DNA from: JAOZMY01 sp964577975
Lineage (GTDB): Bacteria; Desulfobacterota; S145-22
Direction of reading: 5' to 3'
Assembly: GCA_964577975.1 (NCBI GenBank)
Contig: CAZOBB010000026.1
Location: 7,346 to 71,345, forward strand
DNA: 64,000 bases
Of this stretch, positions 51,436 to 61,315 are shown piece by piece. Within the stretch, counting starts at the first letter, position 1. Every line of letters begins with the position of its first letter. Position numbers and translations under genes: made by a program. The notes beneath the pieces were generated by a model, which saw nothing but the letters and a program-made list of their open reading frames with translations, ran no database searches and had not been told where the DNA came from.

Positions 51436-53907
51436 ATGACGGTGCATATAACAATAAACGGAAAAGAGATCGAAGCGGAAGAGGGAAAGACGATCCTCGA
51501 GGTGGCGAGGGAAAACGATATCTACATCCCAACGCTTTGTTATCATTCACACCTTCATCCCATTGGCTCCTGCCGCTTGTGTGTAGTCGACATTGAGGGT
51601 TATTCCATGCCTATGGCGGCCTGTACCACCCCTGTTATGGATGGAATCCGGGTTCATACAAATACGGGCAGGGTGAAGAAGATGCGGCGGCAAGCGATGG
51701 AGTTGATTCTTGTCAACCATCCCCTCGACTGTCCCGTATGCGATAAAGGAGGAGAGTGCCGTCTTCAAGATCTTGCCTATGAGTTCGGAATAGATGAGCA
51801 GCCCTTCTATGCCAAAAAACCGGAAAGGGAGATTGTCCCTTTTTCAACGCCTCTCATCCGCCAGTGGGTGGATCGCTGTGTGGTCTGTCTCCGTTGCGTA
51901 CACGTATGCCACGAACTCGTTGGAAACGCCGCCATCGATGTTAAAGAGACGGGCTACCGATCGGTAATCTATCCCGTAGCTCCGGAAAGGTGCGCATCCT
52001 GTGGTGAATGCCTTTCGGTCTGTCCTGTGGGTGCTTTGACAGAGGCGGTCAATCCCTTGCGTGGGCGCGTGTGGCAAATAGACCGGGAACAGACGACGTG
52101 TGGCCAGTGTGGTATAGGGTGCCAGATGGAAATAAGCGTCTATGACAACAAGCCGGTCAATGTGAAGACGGATGGGGTTCTTGATGCGGCGCCGAATCAT
52201 GGGAGCCTGTGCGCTCGGGGAAGGTTTTTCTACGACTATGTAAACAGCGACGAACGCGTTGTGCGTCCGAAGATCAGAAAGGGAGAGGAGTGGGTCAACA
52301 CCACGTGGGAGGAGGCTTATGAAGAGGCGATCAATCGGCTTCGGGAGATAACGCGAGAGTATGGGACTGATGCAGTGGGGTTCGTGGTGTCGTCCCGGCT
52401 GGTGAATGAAGACCTGGTAAAAATATATGAGTTTGCCCTAAAAGGAATGGAGATAGTAAACATAGACACCTCTTCTAGGTTCGATCTCAGGGTTCATGAG
52501 GATATTCTAAAGGCATGGACGTCCGCGGGAATATCGCGTTCCCTGAAAGACCTGAAGGAGGCGGATCTCGTGGTGGTCGCGGGTGGAGACATCGATCTTA
52601 CCGCTCAGATCGTGGCAAACAACGTTCGTTATGCGCAGCGTCTGAGAGACGCAAAGGTCATTACGATTAATCCCTACAAAACACGGCTTGATGAGATTGC
52701 GGATGCTCCCATGTATTGCAACGCCGGAACGGAGATTCCTGTGTTTTATGGCCTAATCAAAGAGGCTTTTTCTGAGCGGGAGACGTTTACATCAGATGAA
52801 GGGTGGAACTCTTTTGTAAAGGCATTGGACGATTATTCCGGCGAAGAGGTTTGTGATGCGGCTGGTGTCGATAAAAAGACGTTTGAAGAGGCTGCTAAAT
52901 TGTTGAAAGAAAAAGAGACGGTAGCCTTTGTGGTAGGGACAAGCCTAGGGCAAATAGTGAATGGATCGCAAAACATAAAAGCACTCGCCAACGTGGCGCT
53001 TGCCTGTAAAAAGGCGGGTAAAAAAGTCGTGTGGATCCCGGTGAGCGCCTATGCCAACGCGATGGGGTCATTGTGGATCGATCAGAGGGAGAAGAAGGAG
53101 CGGGGCCTTACCTACGGCGAGATGATACAGGCGGCGCAGAATGAAAAGCTGAAAGGACTCGTGGTGGTGGAAGACGATCCATTGGCCTTCCTGCCCGATA
53201 CGGAATACGTAAGAGAGGCCCTGAAGAAACTCGACTTTCTCATGGTGGTTGACCTGTTTGAAACAGCCACATCGGCCTATGCTCATCTCTTCCTTCCTTC
53301 CTGCAGTTTCATGGAAAAGGAGGGTACCTTCATCAACGTGGAGGGAAGAAAAGGTGCCGTTCGAAAGATGATGACCCCCCTTAATGAAACGAAAACGGCG
53401 GGTAATATCTTTATGGAGCTGGCCCTGAAAATGAAGCTCGACATCACCGTGAGCGAGGAGGGCGTGAAGGAAAAGGTTGATTCGTTGGGTGAAGGTGCCG
53501 CGGAAAGCTCTTTGGGATTCTTTGATGTGGCCTATCAAGCGGTCAGGGCGGAAGAAAATGGACATCTCTTCCTCTTGTGCCCGGATCACCTCTATAACCA
53601 TCATTACGGCATCGAGCGGGTTTACGCGACGGCGATAGATAAGCTAGACAAGACGCCCGAATACCTCATGAATCCTAAGGACGCCGCGAGATTTGGGATC
53701 GAAGAGGGGATGGAAGCGGTGTTGTCAACGGAGAAGGGAAAGATAACGGTACGGCCGACGCTGTCCGAAGACGTAAAGGAAGGCCACATGGTTGTAAAAT
53801 CCCACTACCGGCCAACGGGAATTAAGAGATTGTTTCCTTTCGAGCTGGATGAAGAAGTGAAAACCCCTATGAGTGGATTCGTCCGCGTAAAATTGCAGAA
53901 GCCATAA
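51436..53907 (+). CDS. nuoG: Complex I subunit G, molybdopterin-oxidoreductase-like Fe-S protein
   Basis: 823 residues. The N-terminal 2Fe-2S domain has CYHSHLHPIGSCRLCVV and a later Cys; HPLDCPVCDKGGECRLQD supplies the His-ligated 4Fe-4S cluster. Two ferredoxin-type clusters follow (CVVCLRCVHVCHE and CASCGECLSVCPVG), then CGQCGIGCQMEI for a further 4Fe-4S in the molybdopterin-like domain. Molybdenum-ligand residues are not evident, as expected for NuoG. The pairing of a NuoG with a GltD-like partner resembles NADPH oxidoreductases of the SfrAB type. Confidence 0.92.
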   Translation: MTVHITINGKEIEAEEGKTILEVARENDIYIPTLCYHSHLHPIGSCRLCVVDIEGYSMPMAACTTPVMDGIRVHTNTGRVKKMRRQAMELILVNHPLDCPVCDKGGECRLQDLAYEFGIDEQPFYAKKPEREIVPFSTPLIRQWVDRCVVCLRCVHVCHELVGNAAIDVKETGYRSVIYPVAPERCASCGECLSVCPVGALTEAVNPLRGRVWQIDREQTTCGQCGIGCQMEISVYDNKPVNVKTDGVLDAAPNHGSLCARGRFFYDYVNSDERVVRPKIRKGEEWVNTTWEEAYEEAINRLREITREYGTDAVGFVVSSRLVNEDLVKIYEFALKGMEIVNIDTSSRFDLRVHEDILKAWTSAGISRSLKDLKEADLVVVAGGDIDLTAQIVANNVRYAQRLRDAKVITINPYKTRLDEIADAPMYCNAGTEIPVFYGLIKEAFSERETFTSDEGWNSFVKALDDYSGEEVCDAAGVDKKTFEEAAKLLKEKETVAFVVGTSLGQIVNGSQNIKALANVALACKKAGKKVVWIPVSAYANAMGSLWIDQREKKERGLTYGEMIQAAQNEKLKGLVVVEDDPLAFLPDTEYVREALKKLDFLMVVDLFETATSAYAHLFLPSCSFMEKEGTFINVEGRKGAVRKMMTPLNETKTAGNIFMELALKMKLDITVSEEGVKEKVDSLGEGAAESSLGFFDVAYQAVRAEENGHLFLLCPDHLYNHHYGIERVYATAIDKLDKTPEYLMNPKDAARFGIEEGMEAVLSTEKGKITVRPTLSEDVKEGHMVVKSHYRPTGIKRLFPFELDEEVKTPMSGFVRVKLQKP

Positions 53908-53922
53908 AAAGGGAAGGGTGCC

Positions 53923-54897
53923 ATGGCATTGTTAATTGAATCCATCGTGAAAGTCATCGTTGTTTTTGGGATCTTCATGGGATGTGTCGCGTACATGACC
54001 CTTTTGGAGAGAAAGGTGCTGGGGCGTGTTCAGGTGCGTTACGGCCCCAACCGTGTCGGGCCGTTTGGGATTTGGCAACCACTCGCGGATGGCGTGAAGG
54101 CCTTTTTCAAGGAGGACTTGATCCCTGCCAACGCCGACAAGCCCCTTTTCATCATCGCGCCGATGATAACCGTGGCGTCTGCCTTGTGTTTGATTGCGGT
54201 GATTCCTTTTGGCGACAAGATCACCCTGTTTGGAAGAACGATCTATTTGAGAATCACCGATTTGGACGTGGGTATCCTTTATCTCTTTGCCTTCGCCTCC
54301 CTTGGGGAATATGGGGTCGTCCTGGGCGGCTGGGCGTCGGGAAACAAATACGGCGTAATCGGGGCGTTACGGGCCGCCGCGCAGATGATCAGCTACGAAT
54401 TGGCGCTGAGCCTGTCCGTGATCGGGGTCATCATGATCACCGGTTCCCTCAGCCTTTCCGCTATCGTGGAACACCAAGCGCACATGTGGAATATCGTCTA
54501 CCAGCCTTTCGCGTTCGTATTCTACATGGTGTGTGCCTTGGCCGAGATCAATCGGACCCCGTTTGACATGCCGGAGGCGGAAGCGGAACTGGCATGTGGG
54601 TATAATATTGAGTACAGTAGCATGAAATTCGCCCTCTTCTTCATGGGGGAATACGCACATCTCGTGGTCGTATGCGCCGTGGCGACGACCCTGTTTCTTG
54701 GAGGATGGCAGGGGCCGTTCCTTCCAGGAGTCGTATGGTTCTTGCTTAAGACATTTGTCTTGGTTTTCTTCTGTATATGGGAGAGGGGAACCTTTCCGAG
54801 GTTGCGTTACGATCAGATCATGCACTTCGGATGGAAGATTTTGCTCCCGTTGACGTTGGCGAATGTGGTGGTAACCGCCATCGTGATGGCCTTATAG
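53923..54897 (+). CDS. nuoH: Complex I subunit H
   Basis: 324 residues, eight TM helices. GPNRVGPFGIWQPLADGVKAFFKED is the first large conserved loop, and AEINRTPFDMPEAEAELACGYNIEYS the second, forming the quinone tunnel entrance. It sits 15 nt after nuoG and 13 nt before nuoI. Confidence 0.96.
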   Translation: MALLIESIVKVIVVFGIFMGCVAYMTLLERKVLGRVQVRYGPNRVGPFGIWQPLADGVKAFFKEDLIPANADKPLFIIAPMITVASALCLIAVIPFGDKITLFGRTIYLRITDLDVGILYLFAFASLGEYGVVLGGWASGNKYGVIGALRAAAQMISYELALSLSVIGVIMITGSLSLSAIVEHQAHMWNIVYQPFAFVFYMVCALAEINRTPFDMPEAEAELACGYNIEYSSMKFALFFMGEYAHLVVVCAVATTLFLGGWQGPFLPGVVWFLLKTFVLVFFCIWERGTFPRLRYDQIMHFGWKILLPLTLANVVVTAIVMAL

Positions 54898-54910
54898 GAG
54901 GGACGATACG

Positions 54911-55324
54911 ATGATTATTCCGCTGATAAAGGGTTTGAAATATACATTGGGGAGATTCTTTTCCAAGCCGATTACCATCCAGTACCCCGAGGAACGACGG
55001 GAGGTTGCGCCAAGGTGGCGAGGAATCCATTATTTCAACGTGGATGAAAATGGGACGTTCAAGTGCGTGGCGTGTGGGTTGTGCGCGGCGGTTTGTCCCT
55101 CACAGTGTATCAAGATAACGGCGGGGGAAGACGAAGAAGGCGTGCGTTATCCCATGCATTATGAAATCAATGCGATCCGGTGCATCTATTGCGGTTTCTG
55201 CGTAGAGGCCTGCCCGGTAGATGCGATCAGGATGGGGTCGAAATATGATTTCACCGATTACAAACGCGAAGACTTCATATTAACCATTGATCGCTTGGTC
55301 TCTCAGGATTACTTGGAGAAATAG
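54911..55324 (+). CDS. nuoI: Complex I subunit I (two 4Fe-4S ferredoxin)
   Basis: 137 residues. CVACGLCAAVCPSQCI and CIYCGFCVEACPVDAI hold clusters N6a and N6b. The N-terminal helix (LKYTLGRFFSKPITIQYP) contacts the membrane. It carries electrons between NuoG and NuoB. Confidence 0.95.
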   Translation: MIIPLIKGLKYTLGRFFSKPITIQYPEERREVAPRWRGIHYFNVDENGTFKCVACGLCAAVCPSQCIKITAGEDEEGVRYPMHYEINAIRCIYCGFCVEACPVDAIRMGSKYDFTDYKREDFILTIDRLVSQDYLEK

Positions 55325-55335
55325 GAGTAGAAGGC

Positions 55336-55863
55336 ATGGCTGTTCTAATAGCGAAATGGGTGATTTTTATCATCGTAAGCCTCTTGGCGATTGCGTCCTC
55401 CGTCTTGATGATTACGCGAAGGAACACATTGCACAGCGCGCTGTTCATGATACTGGCGTTCGTGGCCTCGGCTATCCTTTATCTTCTGTTGGGATGCCAG
55501 TTTCTCGCCATGTTGCAGATTATCGTCTACGCGGGGGCCGTCATGATGCTGATCATCTTCGTCATCATGATGCTGGATTTGAAAAAGGAAGAACAGACGA
55601 AGATGAAGGTTACGAAGACGAAAGTAACGGGTGTTATTCTGAGTGTCCTATTCATGTTGATGCTCATTTTGGTGATGGGATTGAACGCCATAAAGGGGAA
55701 AATGGGAAATCTGAGCTCGATCGGGGACGCGAAAACCATCGGGTCTCTCTTGTTTACGAGGTTTCTGCTCCCCTTCGAGGTGGCGTCGATCCTTCTATTG
55801 GCTGCCATGGTGGGTGCCGTCATGTTGAGTAAAAAGAAAGCCTTTGGAGGAGAGGATCAATGA
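55336..55863 (+). CDS. nuoJ: Complex I subunit J
   Basis: 175 residues with five TM helices. FLAMLQIIVYAGAVMMLIIFVIMML contains the pi-bulge helix of NuoJ. It ends in the ATGA overlap with nuoK. Confidence 0.94.
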   Translation: MAVLIAKWVIFIIVSLLAIASSVLMITRRNTLHSALFMILAFVASAILYLLLGCQFLAMLQIIVYAGAVMMLIIFVIMMLDLKKEEQTKMKVTKTKVTGVILSVLFMLMLILVMGLNAIKGKMGNLSSIGDAKTIGSLLFTRFLLPFEVASILLLAAMVGAVMLSKKKAFGGEDQ

Positions 55864-56162
55864 TACCGGTGCAAGCCTATTTTGTCGTGAGTGCGATCCT
55901 GTTTGTAATTGGTGTTATCGGGGCTATCACACGCCGGAATGCCATTGTGGTGTTCATGTCCATCGAGATGATGCTGAATGCCGTGAACCTTATCATGATA
56001 GCCGCGTCGAGCTATCTCCATTCCATTGATGGTGTGATGTTCGTTTTCTTCGTGATGACGGTCGCCGCGGCGGAGGCGGCGGTCGGGCTCGCCATCTTCC
56101 TGATGATGTATCGCAAGAAAGACACCATAAAACTAGACGAGTTTAACCTGCTCAAAGGATAA
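55860..56162 (+). CDS. nuoK: Complex I subunit K
   Basis: 100 residues, three TM helices. IVVFMSIEMMLNAVNLIMIA includes the conserved membrane glutamate in SIEMMLNAVN, and VAAAEAAVGLAIFLMMYR carries a second. Overlaps nuoJ by 4 nt. Confidence 0.95.
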   Translation: MIPVQAYFVVSAILFVIGVIGAITRRNAIVVFMSIEMMLNAVNLIMIAASSYLHSIDGVMFVFFVMTVAAAEAAVGLAIFLMMYRKKDTIKLDEFNLLKG

Positions 56163-56178
56163 AGAAGGAGAACGATCC

Positions 56179-58128
56179 ATGACGTCGTATATCTGGCTGA
56201 TTCCTTTCTTCCCGATGGTCGGTTTTTTGATCAACGGCCTGCTAGGTGTCAAATTCAAGCGGTCGTGGATTCACGTGATCGCGGCATCCGCGATTGGACT
56301 TTCGTTTCTCACGACCGTTATCCTCTTCTTTGAACTTCTGAAGGTAGAACCACACGCGAGGCATTTCGAAAATGTCATCTTCGACTGGATCGTGGCAGGA
56401 AAGTTTCACACCCAGATCGCGTTCATGCTGGATCCTCTCTCTATCGTCATGGCCCTGGTGGTAACGGGGGTTAGCTTCATGATCCACATCTATTCCGGTG
56501 GATACATGCATGACGATCCGGGGTTCCGGCGGTTTTTCGTGTATCTCAACCTTTTCGTTTTTTCCATGTTGATACTCATCCTATCGAACAGCTTCCTCCT
56601 CATGTTCGTGGGATGGGAAGGTGTGGGACTTTGTTCATATCTGCTGATCGGGTTCTGGTTTGAGAAGGATTCAGCCGCGAACGCAGGAAAGAAGGCGTTC
56701 GTGGTCAACCGGATCGGTGACTTTGGTTTCATCCTGGGAATCTTCCTCATCGTGGCGACGCTCAGCAAACATGGAATCTGGTCGCTCAATTTTGATGTCG
56801 TGTTCAAACACGCCGAGCTCTTCAGCCCGGCAACGGTGACGGCGATTACCCTGCTGTTATTTGTCGGTGCGACGGGGAAATCGGCACAGATTCCGTTGTA
56901 TGTATGGCTGCCTGACGCGATGGAAGGTCCCACCCCCGTAAGCTCTCTGATCCATGCCGCGACGATGGTGACCGCGGGAGTCTACATGATCGCGCGGTGC
57001 AACGTGCTCTACAGCATGGCGCCGATAAGCCTGGAGGTGGTGGCGGTTATCGGCGTGCTCACGGCCTTCTTTTCGGCCACGATCGCCTTGGTACAGAACG
57101 ACTTCAAGCGGATACTGGCCTATTCCACGGTAAGCCAGTTGGGATATATGTTCGTCGGTGTCGGAGTAGGGGCATTCAGTGCGGGTATCTTCCACCTCAT
57201 GACCCACGCCTTTTTCAAAGGACTTCTCTTCCTGGCGTCCGGAAGTGTCATGCACGCCATGGCGGGCGAGTTGAACATACAGAAGATGGGTGGTCTCAAG
57301 AAGTTTATGCCCGTTACCTTTTGGGTTTTCATGATGGCAACGTTGGCCATCGCGGGGATTCCCGGTTTTTCCGGGTTCTTCAGCAAGGATGAGATCCTGT
57401 GGCAGGCCTTCAGCCGCGGACACACGTTTGTGTGGTTGCTTGGAACAATAGCGGCGGGCTTGACGGCGTTTTATATGTTCCGCCTCGCCTTCGTCGCCTT
57501 TTTCGGAGAACCGCGCATCGACGAGGAGGTTAAACATCACCTTCACGAATCGCCCAAGGTTATGACGTATCCCATGATCGTGTTGGCCGTTGCCTCCGTC
57601 GTGGGAGGATACGTGGGGATTCCCCCTGTTTTGGGCGGGTCGAATCGGTTCGAGAAATTCCTGGAGCCCATCATTGGAAGTGGCATGCACGAGGCAGTCA
57701 AGGAAGGGGCACACGCGGCCATGCATCATTCCGCGTCGCTCGAATTCCTCATGATGGGCATATCGGTGGCCGTTGCGATCATTGGAATTGCCGTGGCCTA
57801 TATGTTTTATATCAAGAATCCAAACATCCCCGTGCGACTCGCAGAAGGAATGAAAGGCTTGTACACGCTTCTCTACAACAAATACTTCGTGGACGAATTC
57901 TACAACAGCGTATTCGTTCAGGGGACGAAGGATTTCGCCACGTTTTTGTGGCAGAAAGTGGATGTAGGGGTCGTGGACGCCATCGTCAATGGAGTTGCCA
58001 AGGTTGTGGAACTCTGCGGCAGTGGCATTCGCAGATTGCAGACGGGGTATGTCCAGACCTATGCCTTTTCGGTTCTGGTGGGTGGAATAGCGGTATTTAT
58101 TTACTTTTTCTGGGAGTCACTGTTTTAG
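56179..58128 (+). CDS. nuoL: Complex I subunit L, antiporter-like
   Basis: 649 residues, the usual NuoL length, with about 16 TM helices and the long lateral helix at the C-terminus. Key segments: FVGWEGVGLCSYLLIGFW, GKSAQIPLYVWLPDAMEGPTPVSSLIHAATMVTAGVYMIAR, and AYSTVSQLGYMFVGVG. It pumps protons with NuoM and NuoN. Confidence 0.96.
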   Translation: MTSYIWLIPFFPMVGFLINGLLGVKFKRSWIHVIAASAIGLSFLTTVILFFELLKVEPHARHFENVIFDWIVAGKFHTQIAFMLDPLSIVMALVVTGVSFMIHIYSGGYMHDDPGFRRFFVYLNLFVFSMLILILSNSFLLMFVGWEGVGLCSYLLIGFWFEKDSAANAGKKAFVVNRIGDFGFILGIFLIVATLSKHGIWSLNFDVVFKHAELFSPATVTAITLLLFVGATGKSAQIPLYVWLPDAMEGPTPVSSLIHAATMVTAGVYMIARCNVLYSMAPISLEVVAVIGVLTAFFSATIALVQNDFKRILAYSTVSQLGYMFVGVGVGAFSAGIFHLMTHAFFKGLLFLASGSVMHAMAGELNIQKMGGLKKFMPVTFWVFMMATLAIAGIPGFSGFFSKDEILWQAFSRGHTFVWLLGTIAAGLTAFYMFRLAFVAFFGEPRIDEEVKHHLHESPKVMTYPMIVLAVASVVGGYVGIPPVLGGSNRFEKFLEPIIGSGMHEAVKEGAHAAMHHSASLEFLMMGISVAVAIIGIAVAYMFYIKNPNIPVRLAEGMKGLYTLLYNKYFVDEFYNSVFVQGTKDFATFLWQKVDVGVVDAIVNGVAKVVELCGSGIRRLQTGYVQTYAFSVLVGGIAVFIYFFWESLF

Positions 58129-58154
58129 TAGGAAGAGAACGAAGGAGAATCTAA

Positions 58155-59738
58155 ATGGGTGGATTGGCACATATTCCGATCTTGAGCATTGTCATCTTTT
58201 TCCCGATGGTGGGGGTATTGTTCCTTCTCCTCATCGACAGGGAAAACGAATCGGTTATCAAAGGAACAGCGCTCGTTTTCTCGATCATCGAGTTTTTCCT
58301 TTCGCTTCCCTTGATCGTTCGTTTCAATCCGGGCACAGCGGACTTCCAGTTCGTGGAAAGGGTGCCATGGATCAAGGCGCTGGGGGTGCAGTATTTTCTG
58401 GGAATCGATGGAATCAGCTTGCTGATCGTGATGCTGACCACCTTTTTGACTGTTTTGTGTATCTTGAGTTCGTGGGACGCCATCAAAAAGAACGTGAAAG
58501 AGTACATGATCTCCATGCTCTTCTTGGAGACGGGTATGTTGGGGGCCCTTTTGTCCCTCGACTTGGTTCTTTTCTATATATTCTGGGAATTGATGTTGAT
58601 CCCCATGTATCTCCTGATTGGGGTATGGGGCGGCCCGAGGCGCATCTATGCGGCGGTCAAATTCTTCCTGTACACGATGGTGGGAAGTGTCTTGATGATG
58701 GTGGCCATATTGGCGCTTTACTTCCTCTACCACAAGGCGATGGGGGTATATACCTTTGATATTACGCAATTGTATAAACTCAACCTCCCCGTTGGTGTTC
58801 AATTATGGATGTTCGCGGCGTTCGCGCTGGCGTTCGCCATCAAGGTCCCCATGTTTCCCTTCCATACGTGGCTGCCGGACGCCCACACGGAGGCCCCCAC
58901 GGCGGGAAGCGTCATCCTGGCGGGCGTCCTGTTAAAGATGGGAACCTACGGCTTCATCCGTTTCTGTATTCCTCTCTTTCCAACGGCGGCGATCAAGTTC
59001 ACCCCGTTGATCATGCTGTTGGCCGTCATAGGCATCATCTACGGTGCTCTGGTCGCCATGATGCAAAAAGATGTGAAAAAGCTCGTCGCCTATTCCAGCG
59101 TGAGCCACCTGGGATTCGTCATGTTGGGAATGTTCGCGTTGAACATGCAAAGCGTGGAGGGAAGCATCTATCAGATGCTGAACCATGGAATCAGCACGGG
59201 GGCATTATTTTTGATCGTGGGTATGATCTATGAGCGGCGACACACGCGTTTGATCAAAGACTTCGGGGGATTGGCCAAACAGTTGCCCATCTTTGCCACC
59301 TTCTTCATGATCGCCACGCTCTCGTCCATTGGGCTGCCGGGCACGAACGGCTTCGTGGGTGAGTTCCTCATCTTACTGGGGACCTTCAAAGCCAGTCGGC
59401 CCTTCGCGGTCTTCGCCGCCACCGGCGTCATCTTGGGTGCCGCCTACATGCTCTGGATGTTCCAGCGCGTGATGTTTGGAAAACTGGACAAGGAGGAGAA
59501 CAAGGTTCTCAAGGATTTGAATTGGCGCGAGGTGGTCACCCTTGTCCCCATCGTCATCATGGTGTTTTGGATGGGAATCTATCCAAAATTCTTCATAGGC
59601 AAAATGGAAAAGAGCGTTTCCAGCTTTTTGACGAACGTGCATAAAAAGGTCGAGGCGCGCAGCGTATTGGACAACAAAAAGGCTGTGGCGGAGAATCTTT
59701 GGAAATCCGGCAGAATCTCAACGGAAAAGGTCAATTAG
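58155..59738 (+). CDS. nuoM: Complex I subunit M, antiporter-like
   Basis: 527 residues. YFLGIDGISLLIVMLTTFL, WELMLIPMYLLIGVWGG, VPMFPFHTWLPDAHTEAPTAGSVILAGVLLKMGTYG and KKLVAYSSVSHLGFVMLGMF are the NuoM signature. Conserved lysine and glutamate channel residues lie in these helices. Confidence 0.96.
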   Translation: MGGLAHIPILSIVIFFPMVGVLFLLLIDRENESVIKGTALVFSIIEFFLSLPLIVRFNPGTADFQFVERVPWIKALGVQYFLGIDGISLLIVMLTTFLTVLCILSSWDAIKKNVKEYMISMLFLETGMLGALLSLDLVLFYIFWELMLIPMYLLIGVWGGPRRIYAAVKFFLYTMVGSVLMMVAILALYFLYHKAMGVYTFDITQLYKLNLPVGVQLWMFAAFALAFAIKVPMFPFHTWLPDAHTEAPTAGSVILAGVLLKMGTYGFIRFCIPLFPTAAIKFTPLIMLLAVIGIIYGALVAMMQKDVKKLVAYSSVSHLGFVMLGMFALNMQSVEGSIYQMLNHGISTGALFLIVGMIYERRHTRLIKDFGGLAKQLPIFATFFMIATLSSIGLPGTNGFVGEFLILLGTFKASRPFAVFAATGVILGAAYMLWMFQRVMFGKLDKEENKVLKDLNWREVVTLVPIVIMVFWMGIYPKFFIGKMEKSVSSFLTNVHKKVEARSVLDNKKAVAENLWKSGRISTEKVN

Positions 59739-59768
59739 TCAAACATCTATCTGGAGGGAAAGAATAAA

Positions 59769-61214
59769 ATGAGCGTATCCCAAGGAATTGCCATCTTACC
59801 GCTTGCCATTCTAGCGGCGTTTGCCATGGGAGTTCTCCTTATCAACGTCTTCTCCAAAAACCCAAAAGATGAGATGACGGGCTATCTCGCCTTCACTTCC
59901 ATGATATTTGTCTTCCTTTCTCTCTTCCTCTTTGTGGGAAAGGGAAAAATGACGTTTGGCACCATGATTTCGATGGATATCTATGCCATCTTTTTTGATC
60001 TCGTCTTTGTCGTCATTGGGGTGTTGACCATTCTTTCCTCCATATCATACGTAAAAATGACGGGGATTCAGTGTGGGGAGTATTACGCCCTCATCCTCTT
60101 CGCGATGATAGGGATGATGCTGATGGCCGCCTCCACGAATCTCGTGATGCTGTTCGTCTCATTGGAGATGATGTCGATTCCCATCTATATCCTGGCGGGG
60201 TTTCACAGGAATGAAGAACGTTCCATTGAGGCCTCCATGAAATACTTTCTCCTCGGTGCATTCGCGAGCGGCTTTTTTCTATACGGGCTGTCATTGATCT
60301 ACGCGACGACAGGGGGAACCTCCTACGGCGCGATCGCCACTTATCTGGCCAAAGTAGAACGGTTGGATCTAAGCACGCTGGTCTGGATTGGAATTGCCTT
60401 TTTGAGTGTCGGCTTCTTCTTCAAGATCGCCGCCTTTCCGTTTCACGCCTGGACGCCGGACGTCTATGAAGGGGCTCCCACGTCCGTGACCGCCTACATG
60501 GCCACGGGCGTCAAGGCGGCCGCCTTCGCGGCGTTGATCCGTATCTTCTTCACGGCGTTTCCTGTTTTTCAGAGGGATTGGACGAATATCATGTGGTTGA
60601 TAGCCGTGTTGACGATGATCGTGGGGAATTTCACAGCGCTGGTGCAAAAAAGCGTGAAACGCATGTTGGCCTATTCCAGCATCGCCCACGCGGGCTATCT
60701 GTTGGTCGCGTTCGTGGCGGGCAACGAAATCGGGCGTTCCGCCATACTATTCTATCTCATGGCCTACGCCTTCATGAACATCGGCGCCTTCAGCGTCTTG
60801 ATGGTCATGGCCAAAAAGAACGACTACCATGAAGACCTGGATAGTTTCGCTGGGATAGGGTTCAAATATCCCTTGACCGCCGCCGCCATGAGTATCTTCA
60901 TGTTTTCCATGGCGGGGATTCCTCCCACGGCCGGCTTCATTGGCAAGTTTTATATCTTCAGCGCCGCCGTGAAATCCCATTACTACTGGCTGGCCATCAT
61001 CGGTGTGTTGAACAGCGCCGTGTCCGTCTATTATTACCTGAGAGTCATCGTTTATATGTATTTCAAGGAACCGGAAGGGGAGATTCCCACCTATCGGTTC
61101 AGCGTTCCCGCTGTCCTTTCCATCGTCCTGGCGGTATGGGGAGTCTTGCAGTTGGGAATTCTTCCGGGCAATATCTTGACCATCGCCCAACATTCCATAA
61201 AGGCGTTGATGTAG
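59769..61214 (+). CDS. nuoN: Complex I subunit N, antiporter-like
   Basis: 481 residues. YALILFAMIGMMLMAASTNLVMLFVSLEMMSIPIYILAG, AFPFHAWTPDVYEGAPTSVTAYMATGVKAAAFA and KRMLAYSSIAHAGYLLVAF are typical of NuoN. Last gene of the operon; a terminator follows 63 nt after its stop. Confidence 0.96.
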   Translation: MSVSQGIAILPLAILAAFAMGVLLINVFSKNPKDEMTGYLAFTSMIFVFLSLFLFVGKGKMTFGTMISMDIYAIFFDLVFVVIGVLTILSSISYVKMTGIQCGEYYALILFAMIGMMLMAASTNLVMLFVSLEMMSIPIYILAGFHRNEERSIEASMKYFLLGAFASGFFLYGLSLIYATTGGTSYGAIATYLAKVERLDLSTLVWIGIAFLSVGFFFKIAAFPFHAWTPDVYEGAPTSVTAYMATGVKAAAFAALIRIFFTAFPVFQRDWTNIMWLIAVLTMIVGNFTALVQKSVKRMLAYSSIAHAGYLLVAFVAGNEIGRSAILFYLMAYAFMNIGAFSVLMVMAKKNDYHEDLDSFAGIGFKYPLTAAAMSIFMFSMAGIPPTAGFIGKFYIFSAAVKSHYYWLAIIGVLNSAVSVYYYLRVIVYMYFKEPEGEIPTYRFSVPAVLSIVLAVWGVLQLGILPGNILTIAQHSIKALM

Positions 61215-61277
61215 ATAAAATAAAGGTGATAGGTTATGGGTAAGAGGTTATAGGAAGCTTTTTGATCTGATAGTTGT

Positions 61278-61315
61278 AAGCCCGCGGAGGAGGATCGACC
61301 GCGGGCTTTATTTTT
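61278..61315 (+). terminator. Rho-independent terminator of the nuo operon
   Basis: A perfect 10-bp GC-rich stem AAGCCCGCGG / CCGCGGGCTT with an 11-nt loop, followed by TATTTTT. Confidence 0.9.

Noticed and set aside
56857..57729. 290-codon minus-strand ORF opposite nuoL
   Set aside because: Shadow of the strongly conserved nuoL sequence; His/Arg/Gln-rich without a domain.
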